Part shown: positions 1 through 8,080 of the stretch, piece by piece
Layout: the number at the start of each line of letters is the position of its first letter
Position numbering within the stretch: the first letter of the stretch is position 1
NCBI GenBank assembly: GCA_015490395.1
Contig: WFXX01000333.1
Location: 1-20,089, forward strand
Source: Gammaproteobacteria bacterium
GTDB lineage: Bacteria; Pseudomonadota; Gammaproteobacteria; DRLM01
Direction of reading: 5' to 3'
DNA length: 20,089 nucleotides
The notes under the pieces: generated by a model
Databases searched by the model: none
The model's input: the letters and a program-made list of their open reading frames with translations, nothing else
Told to the model about the DNA's origin: nothing
Translations under genes and position numbers: made by a program

Positions 1-41
1 CGGTGGGGGGGGTGGCCACGGGACGGGAACTCCCTGCGCTC

Positions 42-70
42 TTGGAAGGTCTCGGGAAGGGGCCTATTAT
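42..70 (+). promoter_or_regulatory. Candidate sigma70 promoter for the ABC transporter operon
   Basis: A -35-like TTGGAA (42-47) is followed by a 17-base spacer and a -10-like TATTAT (65-70). Transcription would start near 77, leaving a leader of about 130 bases before the ATG at 205. The -10 lies inside the inverted repeat GCCTAT-T-ATAGGC (62-74), which could be an operator. The AT-rich box stands out in very GC-rich surroundings. Apart from this promoter, bases 1-204 show no gene I can support. Confidence 0.5.
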
Positions 71-204
71 AGGCGCCCCATCCAAAGCGTCCGCCGGGGC
101 GCCCCGGCGGGGCGGCCGGCGCCCTGTCCCCGGGCCTGGCCTTTCTCTGGAACCGAGAGGGAAGCGACGGGCGAGCGAGGCGCCGCAGCCGAGGGAGGTC
201 TCGC

Positions 205-1179
205 ATGCACGCGCAGCCGCAGATCGTCCCTGCGCCGCAAGACGAGGTGCTCATCCGCGCCGAGGGGCTGAGCCGCCGCTACGGGCCGGTGCGGGCCCTG
301 GAGGGGGTGAGCTTCGAGCTGCGCCGGGGGGAGGTGCTGGGCCTGCTCGGGCCCAACGGCGCGGGCAAGACCACCACCCTGGAGATCCTCAGCGGCAACC
401 TGGCCCCCAGTGAGGGCCGGGTCTGGATCGACGGCCTCGACCTGCAGGAGCGCCCCTTGGAGGCCAAGGCCCGCCTGGGCTACCTCCCGGACCAACCGCC
501 GCTGTACCGGGAGCTCACCGTGGACGAGTTCCTGCACTTCTGTGCCCGGCTGCACCGCATCCCCCGGCGCCGGCAGCGGGAGGCGGTGGCGCAGGCCAAG
601 GAGCGCTGTGGGCTGGTCGGGGTGGGCCGGCGCCTCATCGGCAACCTCTCCAAGGGTTACCGGCAGCGAGTGGGCATCGCCCAGGCCATCGTCCACAACC
701 CCCGGGTGGTGATCCTGGACGAGCCCACCGTAGGGCTGGACCCCCTGCAGATGCGCGAGATCCGCCAGCTGGTTCGGGAGCTGGCCGCCGAGCACACGGT
801 GCTGCTCTCCACCCACATCCTGCCCGAGGTGCAGGCCGTCTGCACGCGGGTGCAGATCATCCACCGGGGGCGCCTGGTGGTGGACGAGAGCATCGAGGGG
901 CTGGCCCGCCGGATGCGCTCGGGCTCCCTCCTCCTGGGCCTGCGCCGCGACCCCGGACGGGAGGCCCTCCTGGCCGTGCCCGGGGTGGAAGAGGCGGTGC
1001 CGCTCGCCCCGGGACGCTGGCGGGTGCACTTCGATCCCGGGCGCGACCCCGCCGAGGAGCTGGCCCGGCGGGCGGTGGAGCAGGAGTGGGGGCTGCGCGA
1101 GCTCACCCCCGAGCGCCTCTCCCTGGAGGAGGTCTTCGTGGCGCTGACCCGGGAGGAGCCTGCGGAGGAGGCGGCATGA
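205..1179 (+). CDS. ABC transporter ATP-binding protein (CcmA/GldA-like)
   Basis: This 324-aa protein is the cytoplasmic ATPase of an ABC transporter. Visible motifs are Walker A GPNGAGKT (49-56), a Q-loop Gln near 97, the signature LSKGYRQR (148-155), Walker B VVILDE (168-173) and the switch His204. Residues after about 235 form the C-terminal extension typical of the CcmA/GldA/drug-export (DRA) subfamily. The ATG at 205 follows GAGGGAGG with a 6-base gap. The stop overlaps the start of the permease gene (ATGA), so the two are translationally coupled. The gene order ATPase, permease, GldG-like protein, DUF4340 protein resembles the gliding-type ABC systems found in many non-gliding bacteria. 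The substrate cannot be read from sequence. Confidence 0.93.
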   Translation: MHAQPQIVPAPQDEVLIRAEGLSRRYGPVRALEGVSFELRRGEVLGLLGPNGAGKTTTLEILSGNLAPSEGRVWIDGLDLQERPLEAKARLGYLPDQPPLYRELTVDEFLHFCARLHRIPRRRQREAVAQAKERCGLVGVGRRLIGNLSKGYRQRVGIAQAIVHNPRVVILDEPTVGLDPLQMREIRQLVRELAAEHTVLLSTHILPEVQAVCTRVQIIHRGRLVVDESIEGLARRMRSGSLLLGLRRDPGREALLAVPGVEEAVPLAPGRWRVHFDPGRDPAEELARRAVEQEWGLRELTPERLSLEEVFVALTREEPAEEAA

Positions 1180-1931
1180 GCATGGTCTGGCACCTCGCGG
1201 CCCACGAGCTGCGTCGCCTCTTCCTCTCCCCCCTGGCCTGGGCGGTGCTGGCGGTGGAGCAGCTCCTCCTGGCCTACTTCTTCTTGGTGGATCTGGACAA
1301 TTTCCTGACCCTTCAGCCCCAGCTGGCCGCCATGCCCGGGGCCCCTGGCCTGACCGACCTGGTGGTGGCGCCCCTGTTCGGCAATGCGGCGGTGCTGGCC
1401 CTGTTCGCCGTGCCGGTGATGACCATGCGCCTGATCAGCGAGGAGCGCCGCGCCCAGACCCTGCGGCTGCTGATCTCGGCGCCCATCTCGGCCGGGCAGA
1501 TCGTGCTGGGCAAGTATCTGGGGGTGACCCTCTTCTTCCTGATCCTGGTGGGACTGGCCGCCCTGATGCCGCTGAGCCTGCTCGTGGGCGGGAGCCTGGA
1601 CTTCGGGATGTACGCCGCAGGCCTCCTGGGGGTCACCCTCGTGGTGGCCGCCTTCTGCGCCGTGGGCCTGTTCCTCTCCACCCTCACCGTGCAGCCGGCC
1701 ATCGCTGCCGTCTCCACCTTCGGGGCCCTGCTGCTGCTCTGGATCCTGGACTGGGCGGGCCCGGCGCGGGAGGAAGGGGGGGTGCTGGCCTACCTGTCTC
1801 TGCTGCGACACTACCAGCCCTTGCTGCGCGGCGTCTTCGACAGCGAGGACGTGATCTACTATCTGCTGGTGATCTTGACCTTCCTGGTGCTGGCGGTGCG
1901 GCGGCTCGAGGCCGACCGCCTCCGCGCCTGA
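1176..1931 (+). CDS. ABC transporter permease (GldF-like, ABC-2 type)
   Basis: This 251-aa integral membrane protein has about six hydrophobic segments and is the transmembrane half of the exporter encoded with the upstream ATPase. The stretch SEERRAQTLRLLISAPIS, about 88 residues in, is the conserved cytoplasmic element after the second helix of ABC-2/GldF-type permeases (E-E-R-x3-T-L-x2-L-x3-P). The start was set at ATG 1176 because it overlaps the previous stop codon and gives an N-terminus (MSMVWHLAAHELRRLF) typical of this family. An in-frame ATG at 1086 would add 30 Gly/Pro-rich residues inside the ATPase gene and is rejected. The transported substrate is unknown. Confidence 0.9.
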   Translation: MSMVWHLAAHELRRLFLSPLAWAVLAVEQLLLAYFFLVDLDNFLTLQPQLAAMPGAPGLTDLVVAPLFGNAAVLALFAVPVMTMRLISEERRAQTLRLLISAPISAGQIVLGKYLGVTLFFLILVGLAALMPLSLLVGGSLDFGMYAAGLLGVTLVVAAFCAVGLFLSTLTVQPAIAAVSTFGALLLLWILDWAGPAREEGGVLAYLSLLRHYQPLLRGVFDSEDVIYYLLVILTFLVLAVRRLEADRLRA

Positions 1932-1950
1932 GCTCCGGGGGGGCTGGGCC

Positions 1951-3438
1951 ATGGCCGCCGGTGACCGCCGTCGTCGTTCCCTGACCGGGCAGGGCACGGT
2001 GTTCATCGTCCTTTTCCTGGCCGTGGTAGGCCTGCTGGCCTACCTCTCCACCCTGTACAAGGTGGAGGCGGACTGGACGGCGGGGGCCCGCCGCTCCCTG
2101 GCCGAGGCCAGCGTGAAGGTGCTCCAGGCCCTGGAGGGGCCAGTGGAGGTCACCGCCTTTGCCCGGGAGGGCTCCGCCCAGCGGCCGCGTATCCGGGAGC
2201 TGGTGGAGCGCTATCAGCGGGCCGCGCCGCAGCGGGTGCGCTTGGCCTTCGTGGACCCCGATGCCCAGCCCCAGCGGGCCCGGGAGGAGGGGATTGCCAG
2301 CGACGGCGAGCTCATTCTGAGCTACCAGGGGCGCAAGGAGCGCATCCGCCCCTTCGAGCTGGACGAGCAGGCCTTCACCAACGCCTTGCAGCGCCTGCTG
2401 CGTGCGGGCCAGCGCAAGCTCTATTTCCTCACCGGGCACGGTGAGCGCGATCCGCGTGGGCAGGCCAACCGGGACTATGGCGGCTGGGTGCGGGAGCTCG
2501 AGCGCAAGGGCTTTAGGGTGGAGACGCTGAACCTGGCCGAGACCCCCGCGGTGCCCGAGGATGCCACCGCCCTCGTGGTGGCGGACCCCCAGGTGGAGCT
2601 CCTCCCTGGCGAGGTCTCCATCCTGCGGGACTGGGTGCGGCGCGGGGGGCGGCTCCTCTGGCTCCAGGACCCCGGCCCCCTGCGCGGCCTGGAACCCCTG
2701 GCCCGGGACCTCGGCGTGCAGTTCCTGCCCGGGGCGGTGGTGGATCTCACCACCCAGCTCCTGGGCATCCGCAGCCCCACGGTGGCGGTGGTCACCCGCT
2801 ATCCGGACACGGAGCTGACGCGGGATTTCGCCCTGGTGACTGTCTTCCCCCACGCCGTGGCCCTACAGGTCGACCCACCCCAGGGCCGCTGGCGGGCGGA
2901 GGCCTTCCTACGCACCGAGGCCGGCAGCTGGGCCGAGAGCGGCCCTCTGGAGGGGGAGGTGCGCTTCGACGAGGGCCAGGACACCCCGGGACCCTTGACC
3001 CTGGGCGTGGCCCTGGAGCCGTTGCGCGCCGTATCCGCCGCGGAAGGGGAGGCCTCGCCTGAGCCGGGGGCGGAGGCCGGCGGCGAGGAGGGGCATGCCG
3101 CCGGGCGCGAGAACGGTGCTGGGGACCCGCAGGGGCAGGAGCAGGAGCAGGAGCAGGAGGTCCTGCGCGCCGGTCGGGTGGTGGTGGTGGGTGACGGGGA
3201 CTTCCTCGCCAACACCTACCTGGCCAACGCCGGTAACCTGGATCTGGGGGTGCGCATCGCCAACTGGCTGGCCGGCGACGTGCGGCTGCTGGAGATCCCG
3301 CCGCGCACCGCGCCCGACCTCAGCCTGGCCCTCACGGAGACCCAGGCCACCCTCATCGGCTTCGGCTTCCTGGCTGCCCTCCCGGCCCTCCTACTGGGCA
3401 CGGGCCTGACCATCTGGTGGCGGAGGCGGCGGCGGTGA
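1951..3438 (+). CDS. GldG-like ABC-system auxiliary membrane protein
   Basis: This 495-aa protein has one N-terminal membrane helix (about 17-34), a large extracytoplasmic region and one C-terminal helix (about 466-488) ending in a run of arginines. This layout matches the GldG / 'ABC-type uncharacterized transport system' family. Family-like elements are the region around YFLTGHGERDP and the later VVVVGDGDFLANTYL, next to GNLDLGVRIANWL. The gene sits between the permease and the DUF4340 gene. Residues about 350-403 are a low-complexity Glu/Gly/Ala linker ending in four Gln-Glu pairs encoded by a hexanucleotide repeat. The ribosome binding site before ATG 1951 is weak. The substrate and exact role are not known. 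Confidence 0.85.
   Translation: MAAGDRRRRSLTGQGTVFIVLFLAVVGLLAYLSTLYKVEADWTAGARRSLAEASVKVLQALEGPVEVTAFAREGSAQRPRIRELVERYQRAAPQRVRLAFVDPDAQPQRAREEGIASDGELILSYQGRKERIRPFELDEQAFTNALQRLLRAGQRKLYFLTGHGERDPRGQANRDYGGWVRELERKGFRVETLNLAETPAVPEDATALVVADPQVELLPGEVSILRDWVRRGGRLLWLQDPGPLRGLEPLARDLGVQFLPGAVVDLTTQLLGIRSPTVAVVTRYPDTELTRDFALVTVFPHAVALQVDPPQGRWRAEAFLRTEAGSWAESGPLEGEVRFDEGQDTPGPLTLGVALEPLRAVSAAEGEASPEPGAEAGGEEGHAAGRENGAGDPQGQEQEQEQEVLRAGRVVVVGDGDFLANTYLANAGNLDLGVRIANWLAGDVRLLEIPPRTAPDLSLALTETQATLIGFGFLAALPALLLGTGLTIWWRRRRR
3136..3159 (+). repeat. Hexanucleotide tandem repeat (CAGGAG) x4 inside a gene
   Basis: Four perfect copies of CAGGAG lie in frame in the GldG-like gene and encode Gln-Glu repeated four times (residues 396-403). 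Gain or loss of one copy would keep the frame, so copy number may vary between strains without breaking the protein. Confidence 0.9.
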
Positions 3439-4355
3439 CCCGCCGGGGGGCGCTCAATCTCCTCCTCCTGCTCCTGGCCCTGGCGCTGGGGGCAGTGGCC
3501 TACTTCCAGCCCGGCAGGGATCAGGGCCAGGAGGGCGGCCAGGTGCCGCTCACCGCCCTGCGCGCCGGGGACCTCTCCCATCTCGTGGTGCGCCGGGACG
3601 GCCAGGTGCGCGTGGAGCTCCGAAGGCAGGGAGAGCGCTGGCGCCTGCTGCAGCCGGTGGAGGCCGACGCCGACCCCTTCCGCGCCGAGCAGCTCGCCCG
3701 CCTGGCCGAGGCCCCCAGCCTGGCCCGGTTCCCCGCGTCGGGGCGGGACCTGGCCCCCTACGGGCTGGACCGGCCCGCGCTGGAGGTGGAGCTGGACGGC
3801 CTGCGCCTGGCCTTCGGCAAGACCACCCCCGTGGGCAGCAGGCGCTACGTGCGCCTGGGGGAGGTGATCCATCTGGTGGAGGACCTCTATTACTATGATG
3901 CCTCTGCCGAGCCTCTGGCCTTCGTGGACAAGGCCCTCCTGCCCGAAGGGGCCAGGCTGGAGGCCCTGGAGCTGCCCGGCCTGAGCCTGCGGCGCACCGC
4001 CGAAGGCGGATGGCGCCTGGAGCCGCCCCGGGGGGGGGTCTCCAGCGACCGCCTGGAGGAGCTGGTCCAGGCCTGGCGGGAGGCCCGGGCCTGGAGCGTG
4101 CGCCGCCCCGAAGGCCAGCGGCCGGACGAGCCCCCGCAGGCGCGTCTGCACCTGGCGGGCGGCGAGGTCCTCCGCTATCTGGTGGTGGCTCGCGAGCCCG
4201 ACCTGGTGCTGGTCCGCCCGGACCTGGATCTGGCCTACCACCTGGACGCCTCCCAGGCCCGGCGTCTTCTGGAGCTGCCCTCCGGGGAGGGGGAGGAAAG
4301 GGATTCGGGCGGCGAGGGCTCTGGGAGCACGCCGGCGGCGGACGCCGGCGGCTGA
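3435..4355 (+). CDS. DUF4340 domain-containing protein
   Basis: This is a 306-aa protein from GTG 3435. That codon overlaps the stop of the GldG-like gene (GTGA) and has GGAGG at 3422-3426 with an 8-base gap. An alternative in-frame GTG at 3417 would add six residues. One N-terminal membrane helix (about 6-23) is followed by an extracytoplasmic region with DUF4340-type features: the start LSHLVVRRDGQ, then a segment around LAPYGLDRPALEVEL, then FGKTTPVGSRRYV. The C-terminus is low complexity (Glu/Gly/Ser rich). DUF4340 genes commonly sit next to GldG-like genes, which suggests one envelope complex with the ABC transporter. Its biochemical function is unknown. Confidence 0.82.
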   Translation: MTRRGALNLLLLLLALALGAVAYFQPGRDQGQEGGQVPLTALRAGDLSHLVVRRDGQVRVELRRQGERWRLLQPVEADADPFRAEQLARLAEAPSLARFPASGRDLAPYGLDRPALEVELDGLRLAFGKTTPVGSRRYVRLGEVIHLVEDLYYYDASAEPLAFVDKALLPEGARLEALELPGLSLRRTAEGGWRLEPPRGGVSSDRLEELVQAWREARAWSVRRPEGQRPDEPPQARLHLAGGEVLRYLVVAREPDLVLVRPDLDLAYHLDASQARRLLELPSGEGEERDSGGEGSGSTPAADAGG

Positions 4356-4365
4356 GGGCTGGCCC

Positions 4366-5181
4366 TTGCCCGAGCTGCCCGAGGTGGAGACCGCGCGGCG
4401 GGGCCTGGCCCCTCATCTGGTGGGCCGACGCATCGCTGCGGTGCGCGTCCGCCAGCGCCGGCTCCGCTGGCCCGTGCCCGCCGGCTTGGGGCGGCGCCTG
4501 GCAGGCGCGGCCGTGGAAGCCCTGGAGCGGCGCGCCAAGTATCTGCTATTGCGCACCGAGGCGGGCACGGTGCTCTTGCACCTTGGCATGTCCGGGAGCC
4601 TCCGCCTGGTCCCCGCAGCCCTCCCCCCCGAACGTCACGAGCACTTGGACCTGGTGCTGGAAGACGGCCGGGCGCTACGCCTGCGCGATCCCCGCCGCTT
4701 CGGCGCCGTGCTCTGGGCCGGCCGTCGCCCCGAGGCCCATCCCCTGCTGGCCGGTCTCGGTCCCGAGCCCCTTGGTCCCCACTTCCACGGCGAGCACCTG
4801 CACCGCTTGGCCCGGGGCCGGCGGGTGGCGGTCAAGCCTTTCCTCATGGACGCCCGGGTGGTGGTCGGGCTCGGCAACATCTACGCCACCGAGGCCCTGT
4901 TCCTGGCCGGTGTGGACCCGCGCCGGCCGGCGGGCAAGCTGAGCCTCGGGCGCTGGAGGCGTGTGGCGGAGGCGGTGCGAGCGGTGCTGGAGCAAGCCCT
5001 GGTTGCCGGTGGCACCACCCTGAGGGATTTCGTGGGCGCCGACGGGCGGCCCGGCTGGTTCGCCCGGGAGCTGGCCGTCTACGGCCGCGCCGGCCAGCCC
5101 TGCCCCCGGTGTGGGACGGCTATCCGCTGTGCCCGCCTAGGCCAGCGCTCGAGCTGCTGGTGCCCCCGCTGCCAGCGCTAG
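4366..5181 (+). CDS. mutM: Formamidopyrimidine-DNA glycosylase (Fpg/MutM)
   Basis: This 271-aa bifunctional glycosylase/AP lyase removes oxidised purines such as 8-oxoguanine and FapyG. The start is a TTG at 4366. It is forced by chemistry: the mature chain must begin PELPEVET, with catalytic Pro2 (Schiff base) and Glu3. Further family marks are the Lys in RRAKYLLL, HLGMSG, the GLGNIYATE helix, and the C-terminal zinc finger CPRCG...CPRCQR with four cysteines. The length matches E. coli MutM (269 aa). The gene follows the DUF4340 gene by 10 bases, so it may be cotranscribed with the ABC operon. Its last 62 bases overlap the 3' end of the convergent minus-strand gene. Confidence 0.96.
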   Translation: MPELPEVETARRGLAPHLVGRRIAAVRVRQRRLRWPVPAGLGRRLAGAAVEALERRAKYLLLRTEAGTVLLHLGMSGSLRLVPAALPPERHEHLDLVLEDGRALRLRDPRRFGAVLWAGRRPEAHPLLAGLGPEPLGPHFHGEHLHRLARGRRVAVKPFLMDARVVVGLGNIYATEALFLAGVDPRRPAGKLSLGRWRRVAEAVRAVLEQALVAGGTTLRDFVGADGRPGWFARELAVYGRAGQPCPRCGTAIRCARLGQRSSCWCPRCQR

Positions 5182-6628
5182 GCTCGCCCTTGCCCTCCTC
5201 GTCTTGGACGATCTCCACCACCACCGCCCGGGGCCAGAGCTCCACCGTCTTCATCTGCGCGCTGAGCACCGAGACCGCCCGGGCCAGCTCTCGGTTGTCC
5301 GGATCCCGGGGGTCGAAGAGCAGATAGCCCGCCTGCGCCCGGCGCACCGTCTCCAGCAGGGCCTCTGGCTCCTCGAGAGCCGGCGGCAGCGGAAAGCTGG
5401 GGTGACGGGTGGCCAGCATGGTGCGGGCTGGCCACTGGCTCAGGATCCGCGTCTCCTCCTGTCGGCCCTCCAGAGCCAGCGCCAGGGCCTTGATGGCCTG
5501 GTCCGCATCCGAGAGCGTTCCGGCCAGGTGCACCGCCCGCAGGGCCCGGTCCCCGGCGGTGAACAGCACCGCCATTCCCACCAGAGCCGCCAGCACCAGG
5601 CCCCGTCGGGCCAGCAGGCCCTGGCCCGGGAAGCGCTCGTTGAGGCGCACCAGCCAGGGCAGCCCTCGGGCCAGGATCCAGGCTAACGCCAAGTAGGCCC
5701 AGGCCAAGTCGGCCGCCAAGGCGCCCAGGATCAGGCCCAGGGCCAGGGTCCGGGCTAGAAGATCCTCCCGGATGCGCTGGCGGTCCAGCACCAGCAATGC
5801 TACCGTCAGCGCCGCAGGGACCACTCCCCAGGCTGCCGATGCCATCTCCGTGTAGCCCGGGATCTGGCCGAGGAGCACACCTTTGAGAGCCTCCAGGGGG
5901 TCACCCAGCCAGGCCAGGCCCGGCCACCCCAAGCGCATCAGCAGGATCACCAAGGTGGCGGCCGCCAGCCCGATGAAGTAGTGCCGCCGATGGCGAGGCT
6001 CCAAGGGGCGGCGATGCCACTCCCAGGCTAGGGCCAAGGGGTAGGCCAGTCCCGCCGGATGCAGGCTCACCGCCACCATGGCAGTGAGCATCTGCAGCAT
6101 GAACCAGCCCCCTAGGGGGCGGCGCTTGACCGCGTAGCGCTCGAGGAGCCAGGGGCCCAGCGCGAAGCAGAGCAGCAGATAGGGGCCACTGCCCACCGCA
6201 TCGATCTGGCCTATCGTCAAGGGGGCGATGAGCAGCAGGCCCGTGGCCAGGCGGGCTGCCTCTTCTCCTTCCGTGTGCCGGAGCCAGCGGTGCAGCAGCA
6301 CGGCGGCAGCGAAGGCTGCCAGCGCAGTGAAAACCCTCACCGCCAGCAGGCTGCCTGGCCAATAGATGCCCAAGGGTAAGAACAACAGGGCCCTCAGATC
6401 GGGTGCCCCCAGGATCACGATGGGATTCACTACCCGATCCAGCACGGTCCAGTTGAGCAGCAGGGCTCGTGCCCCCGCCTCGTCCAGCCCGTAGGGCTCG
6501 GCGCGCAGCAACCCCAGCCCCAGCAAGGCCCCGCCCCACAGGCTCAGGAGCGCTGCGTAGGGGGTCCAGCCGGGGAGGCGGCGGGACAGGGGCGTGCGGC
6601 GCGGCTCGCCGGAGGATGTCTCATCCAT
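5120..6628 (-). CDS. GT-C-type (GT39-like) membrane glycosyltransferase-like protein
   Basis: This 502-aa protein has about 9-11 predicted membrane helices and a C-terminal soluble region (last 130 residues). After the first helix it carries DEAGAR (Asp49-Glu50). An acidic pair in this first extracytoplasmic loop is the catalytic or metal site in GT39/ArnT/PMT-like GT-C glycosyltransferases, which use polyprenyl-phosphate sugars. The start was set at 6628 because GGAGGGAG lies 8 bases upstream; a start at 6685 would add 19 residues and place that site inside the gene. The last 20 residues are Ser/Gly-rich and are encoded antisense to the mutM zinc finger, which suggests a lost earlier stop. 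Acceptor and donor are unknown. A generic membrane protein of another family remains possible. Confidence 0.72.
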   Translation of the reverse strand: MDETSSGEPRRTPLSRRLPGWTPYAALLSLWGGALLGLGLLRAEPYGLDEAGARALLLNWTVLDRVVNPIVILGAPDLRALLFLPLGIYWPGSLLAVRVFTALAAFAAAVLLHRWLRHTEGEEAARLATGLLLIAPLTIGQIDAVGSGPYLLLCFALGPWLLERYAVKRRPLGGWFMLQMLTAMVAVSLHPAGLAYPLALAWEWHRRPLEPRHRRHYFIGLAAATLVILLMRLGWPGLAWLGDPLEALKGVLLGQIPGYTEMASAAWGVVPAALTVALLVLDRQRIREDLLARTLALGLILGALAADLAWAYLALAWILARGLPWLVRLNERFPGQGLLARRGLVLAALVGMAVLFTAGDRALRAVHLAGTLSDADQAIKALALALEGRQEETRILSQWPARTMLATRHPSFPLPPALEEPEALLETVRRAQAGYLLFDPRDPDNRELARAVSVLSAQMKTVELWPRAVVVEIVQDEEGKGEPSAGSGGTSSSSAGLGGHSG

Positions 6629-6656
6629 GGCCAGGACTCCCTCCAAGGGACCGCAT

Positions 6657-6685
6657 CTTATCGTGAAGCCTCCCTTTGACGCCAA
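6657..6685 (-). promoter_or_regulatory. Weak candidate promoter for the minus-strand glycosyltransferase gene
   Basis: On the minus strand TTGGCG (6685-6680) and GATAAG (6662-6657) are separated by 17 bases. Each matches four of six consensus positions. Transcription would begin about 20 bases before the ATG at 6628. This is a pattern match only. Confidence 0.3.
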
Positions 6686-6759
6686 GAGAGCTTGCCTGGG
6701 CGCCAGCCAGATTCCCGAGGCCAGCTTATGGTTTTATCGGAGCGGCGGCGCGTCCAGGG

Positions 6760-6790
6760 TTGCCTTGCTCGGCGGGGGCGTGCTATACAT
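6760..6790 (+). promoter_or_regulatory. Candidate promoter for the 30-aa protein / cytochrome c4-like unit
   Basis: TTGCCT (6760-6765) and an extended -10-like TGC-TATACA (6781-6789) are separated by 18 bases. The predicted start near 6796 lies about 100 bases before the ATG at 6895. The region 6629-6894 between the two divergent genes holds no other supported gene. Confidence 0.4.
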
Positions 6791-6894
6791 GGCCAGCGGC
6801 CTTTGGCTTTACACAAGAACTCAACTTCCAGGGGCCGATAGGCCGTCCGCTTGGGCCGCGGCCGGTCAAGTTCAAGGGAAGAGGGAGGTGCACC

Positions 6895-6987
6895 ATGTTA
6901 AAGACGGGCGAGGTACTTATTCTCTACCTCCTGTGGTTCATCTTCGCCTTCGGGCTGGCGGCCTTCCTGCTGAAGAAGAATTCTTGA
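6895..6987 (+). CDS. 30-aa single-pass membrane microprotein
   Basis: A very strong ribosome binding site (GAGGGAGGTG, 6881-6890) lies 4 bases before the ATG. The product begins MLKTGEVLILYLLWF and is one hydrophobic helix (about 7-26) ending in KKNS, so the basic C-terminus is probably cytoplasmic. It sits about 130 bases ahead of the diheme cytochrome gene. By size and topology it resembles small accessory subunits of oxidases such as CcoM or CydX, but I see no sequence identity that assigns it to either. It could be a subunit of this respiratory chain (inference). Confidence 0.65.
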   Translation: MLKTGEVLILYLLWFIFAFGLAAFLLKKNS

Positions 6988-7115
6988 GTCTGAGCCTCCT
7001 GGCGCGGGCGCGGCCAGCGGCGCGCCGGGCGGAGGCTCATCCGCCGCTGCGAGGGGCCCTGGGGGGCGATGCCAGGGATGCGATGGACGCGTTCGGAATG
7101 GGAGGGTTTCTGAAG

Positions 7116-7883
7116 ATGCGAACTCTGATCACGACAGTGGTGGTCGCCGCCATGATGGGCGGTGCCGCAGTAGCTTCGGCGGGCCCGGAGGGGAAGCTGA
7201 GCGTCACCAGCGCCAACCTGACCAACGGTGAGAATATTTACAAGAACGGCAAGGGGTCGGTGCCCGCATGCCAGAGCTGTCATGGGGCGGACGGCATGGG
7301 TGACGACAACTTGGGCACTCCGCGTCTGGCTGGCCAGATCTTCCAGTTCGTGCTCAAGCAGCTTGAGGACTTTGCGGCCGACCGGCGCAAGGACATGACG
7401 ATGTTCGTCATGAACGACAATGCCAAGGGCCTGACTGAGCAGGACCGGGTGGATGTGGCTGCCTACGTGAGCCAGCTCAAAGGCGAGTGGACGCCCTCCA
7501 ATCTTGAAGAGATTGCCAAGACGGGGATGCCCGTGGGCAAGACGTGGCTGGGCAAGGAGATCGTCCTGTACGGCCTGCCGGAGAAGGGGGTCCCCGCGTG
7601 TCGGGCTTGTCACAACTATAACGGGCGCGGGGTTGATCCTCTCTTCCCGGCTATCGGCGAGCAGCGTTATGTCTATCTCGTCAACCAGCTCAAGCAGTGG
7701 CGGGATGGAACTCGGGCCAACGATCCGGAGGTGGGCGGCAAAGGGGCCATGCGTGAGGTGGCCAAGAACATGAGTGACGAGGACATCTACAACGTGGCTG
7801 CCTACCTCACCAAGGCCTCCCCCTATCCTCCGGGGGATCGACGGATCCCGTCGCGCCACGTGCCTATTGCCTTCGTGCGTTGA
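7116..7883 (+). CDS. Periplasmic diheme cytochrome c (c4-like)
   Basis: This 255-aa secreted electron carrier has two cytochrome c domains. A Sec signal peptide (about 1-22, ending ASA) precedes heme site 1 CQSCH (52-56) and heme site 2 CRACH (162-166). Each domain ends in the usual helix (LTEQDRVDVAAY and MSDEDIYNVAAYL), with candidate axial methionines near 94-99 and at 212. This tandem layout and length match cytochrome c4, a known donor to cbb3 oxidases. The start at 7116 has GGGAGGG 9 bases upstream; upstream in-frame ATGs (7084, 7099) would spoil the signal peptide. Residues 236-255 form a Pro/Arg-rich tail beyond the usual c4 end. An intrinsic terminator follows. It is a likely donor to the oxidase encoded downstream. 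Confidence 0.9.
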   Translation: MRTLITTVVVAAMMGGAAVASAGPEGKLSVTSANLTNGENIYKNGKGSVPACQSCHGADGMGDDNLGTPRLAGQIFQFVLKQLEDFAADRRKDMTMFVMNDNAKGLTEQDRVDVAAYVSQLKGEWTPSNLEEIAKTGMPVGKTWLGKEIVLYGLPEKGVPACRACHNYNGRGVDPLFPAIGEQRYVYLVNQLKQWRDGTRANDPEVGGKGAMREVAKNMSDEDIYNVAAYLTKASPYPPGDRRIPSRHVPIAFVR

Positions 7884-7907
7884 ACAGGGTGTCTGGGCTT
7901 AGAAATG

Positions 7908-7936
7908 GGCGGGCCCTGAGGGCCCGCCTTTTTTCT
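7908..7936 (+). terminator. Rho-independent terminator
   Basis: A perfect 9-bp stem, GGCGGGCCC (7908-7916) with GGGCCCGCC (7920-7928), has a TGA loop and is followed by six T residues (7929-7934). It ends the cytochrome c4-like transcript and separates it from the anchored cytochrome gene at 8081. Confidence 0.93.
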
Positions 7937-8080
7937 TCGTATCACCAGTGCCGCTACGGTGCGGAGGGAACCTGACTCTTAGGTAAGGGGTCTGAAAATA
8001 GGTGGGTAGTCGGGCCGTGGCGTGCGGGTCCGGCGTCTTGCCCATCCGTGCTAGACTGAAAGCTTTTCGGAGGGAAGGCC

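Noticed and set aside
657..2006. A 449-codon minus-strand frame under the ABC genes
   Set aside because: It is low complexity, rich in Gln, His and Arg, and antisense to clear ATPase and permease genes.
8029..8057. Promoter with extended -10 TGC-TAGACT before the gene at 8081
   Set aside because: No acceptable -35 lies at the right distance; the region must hold a promoter after the terminator, but I cannot place it.
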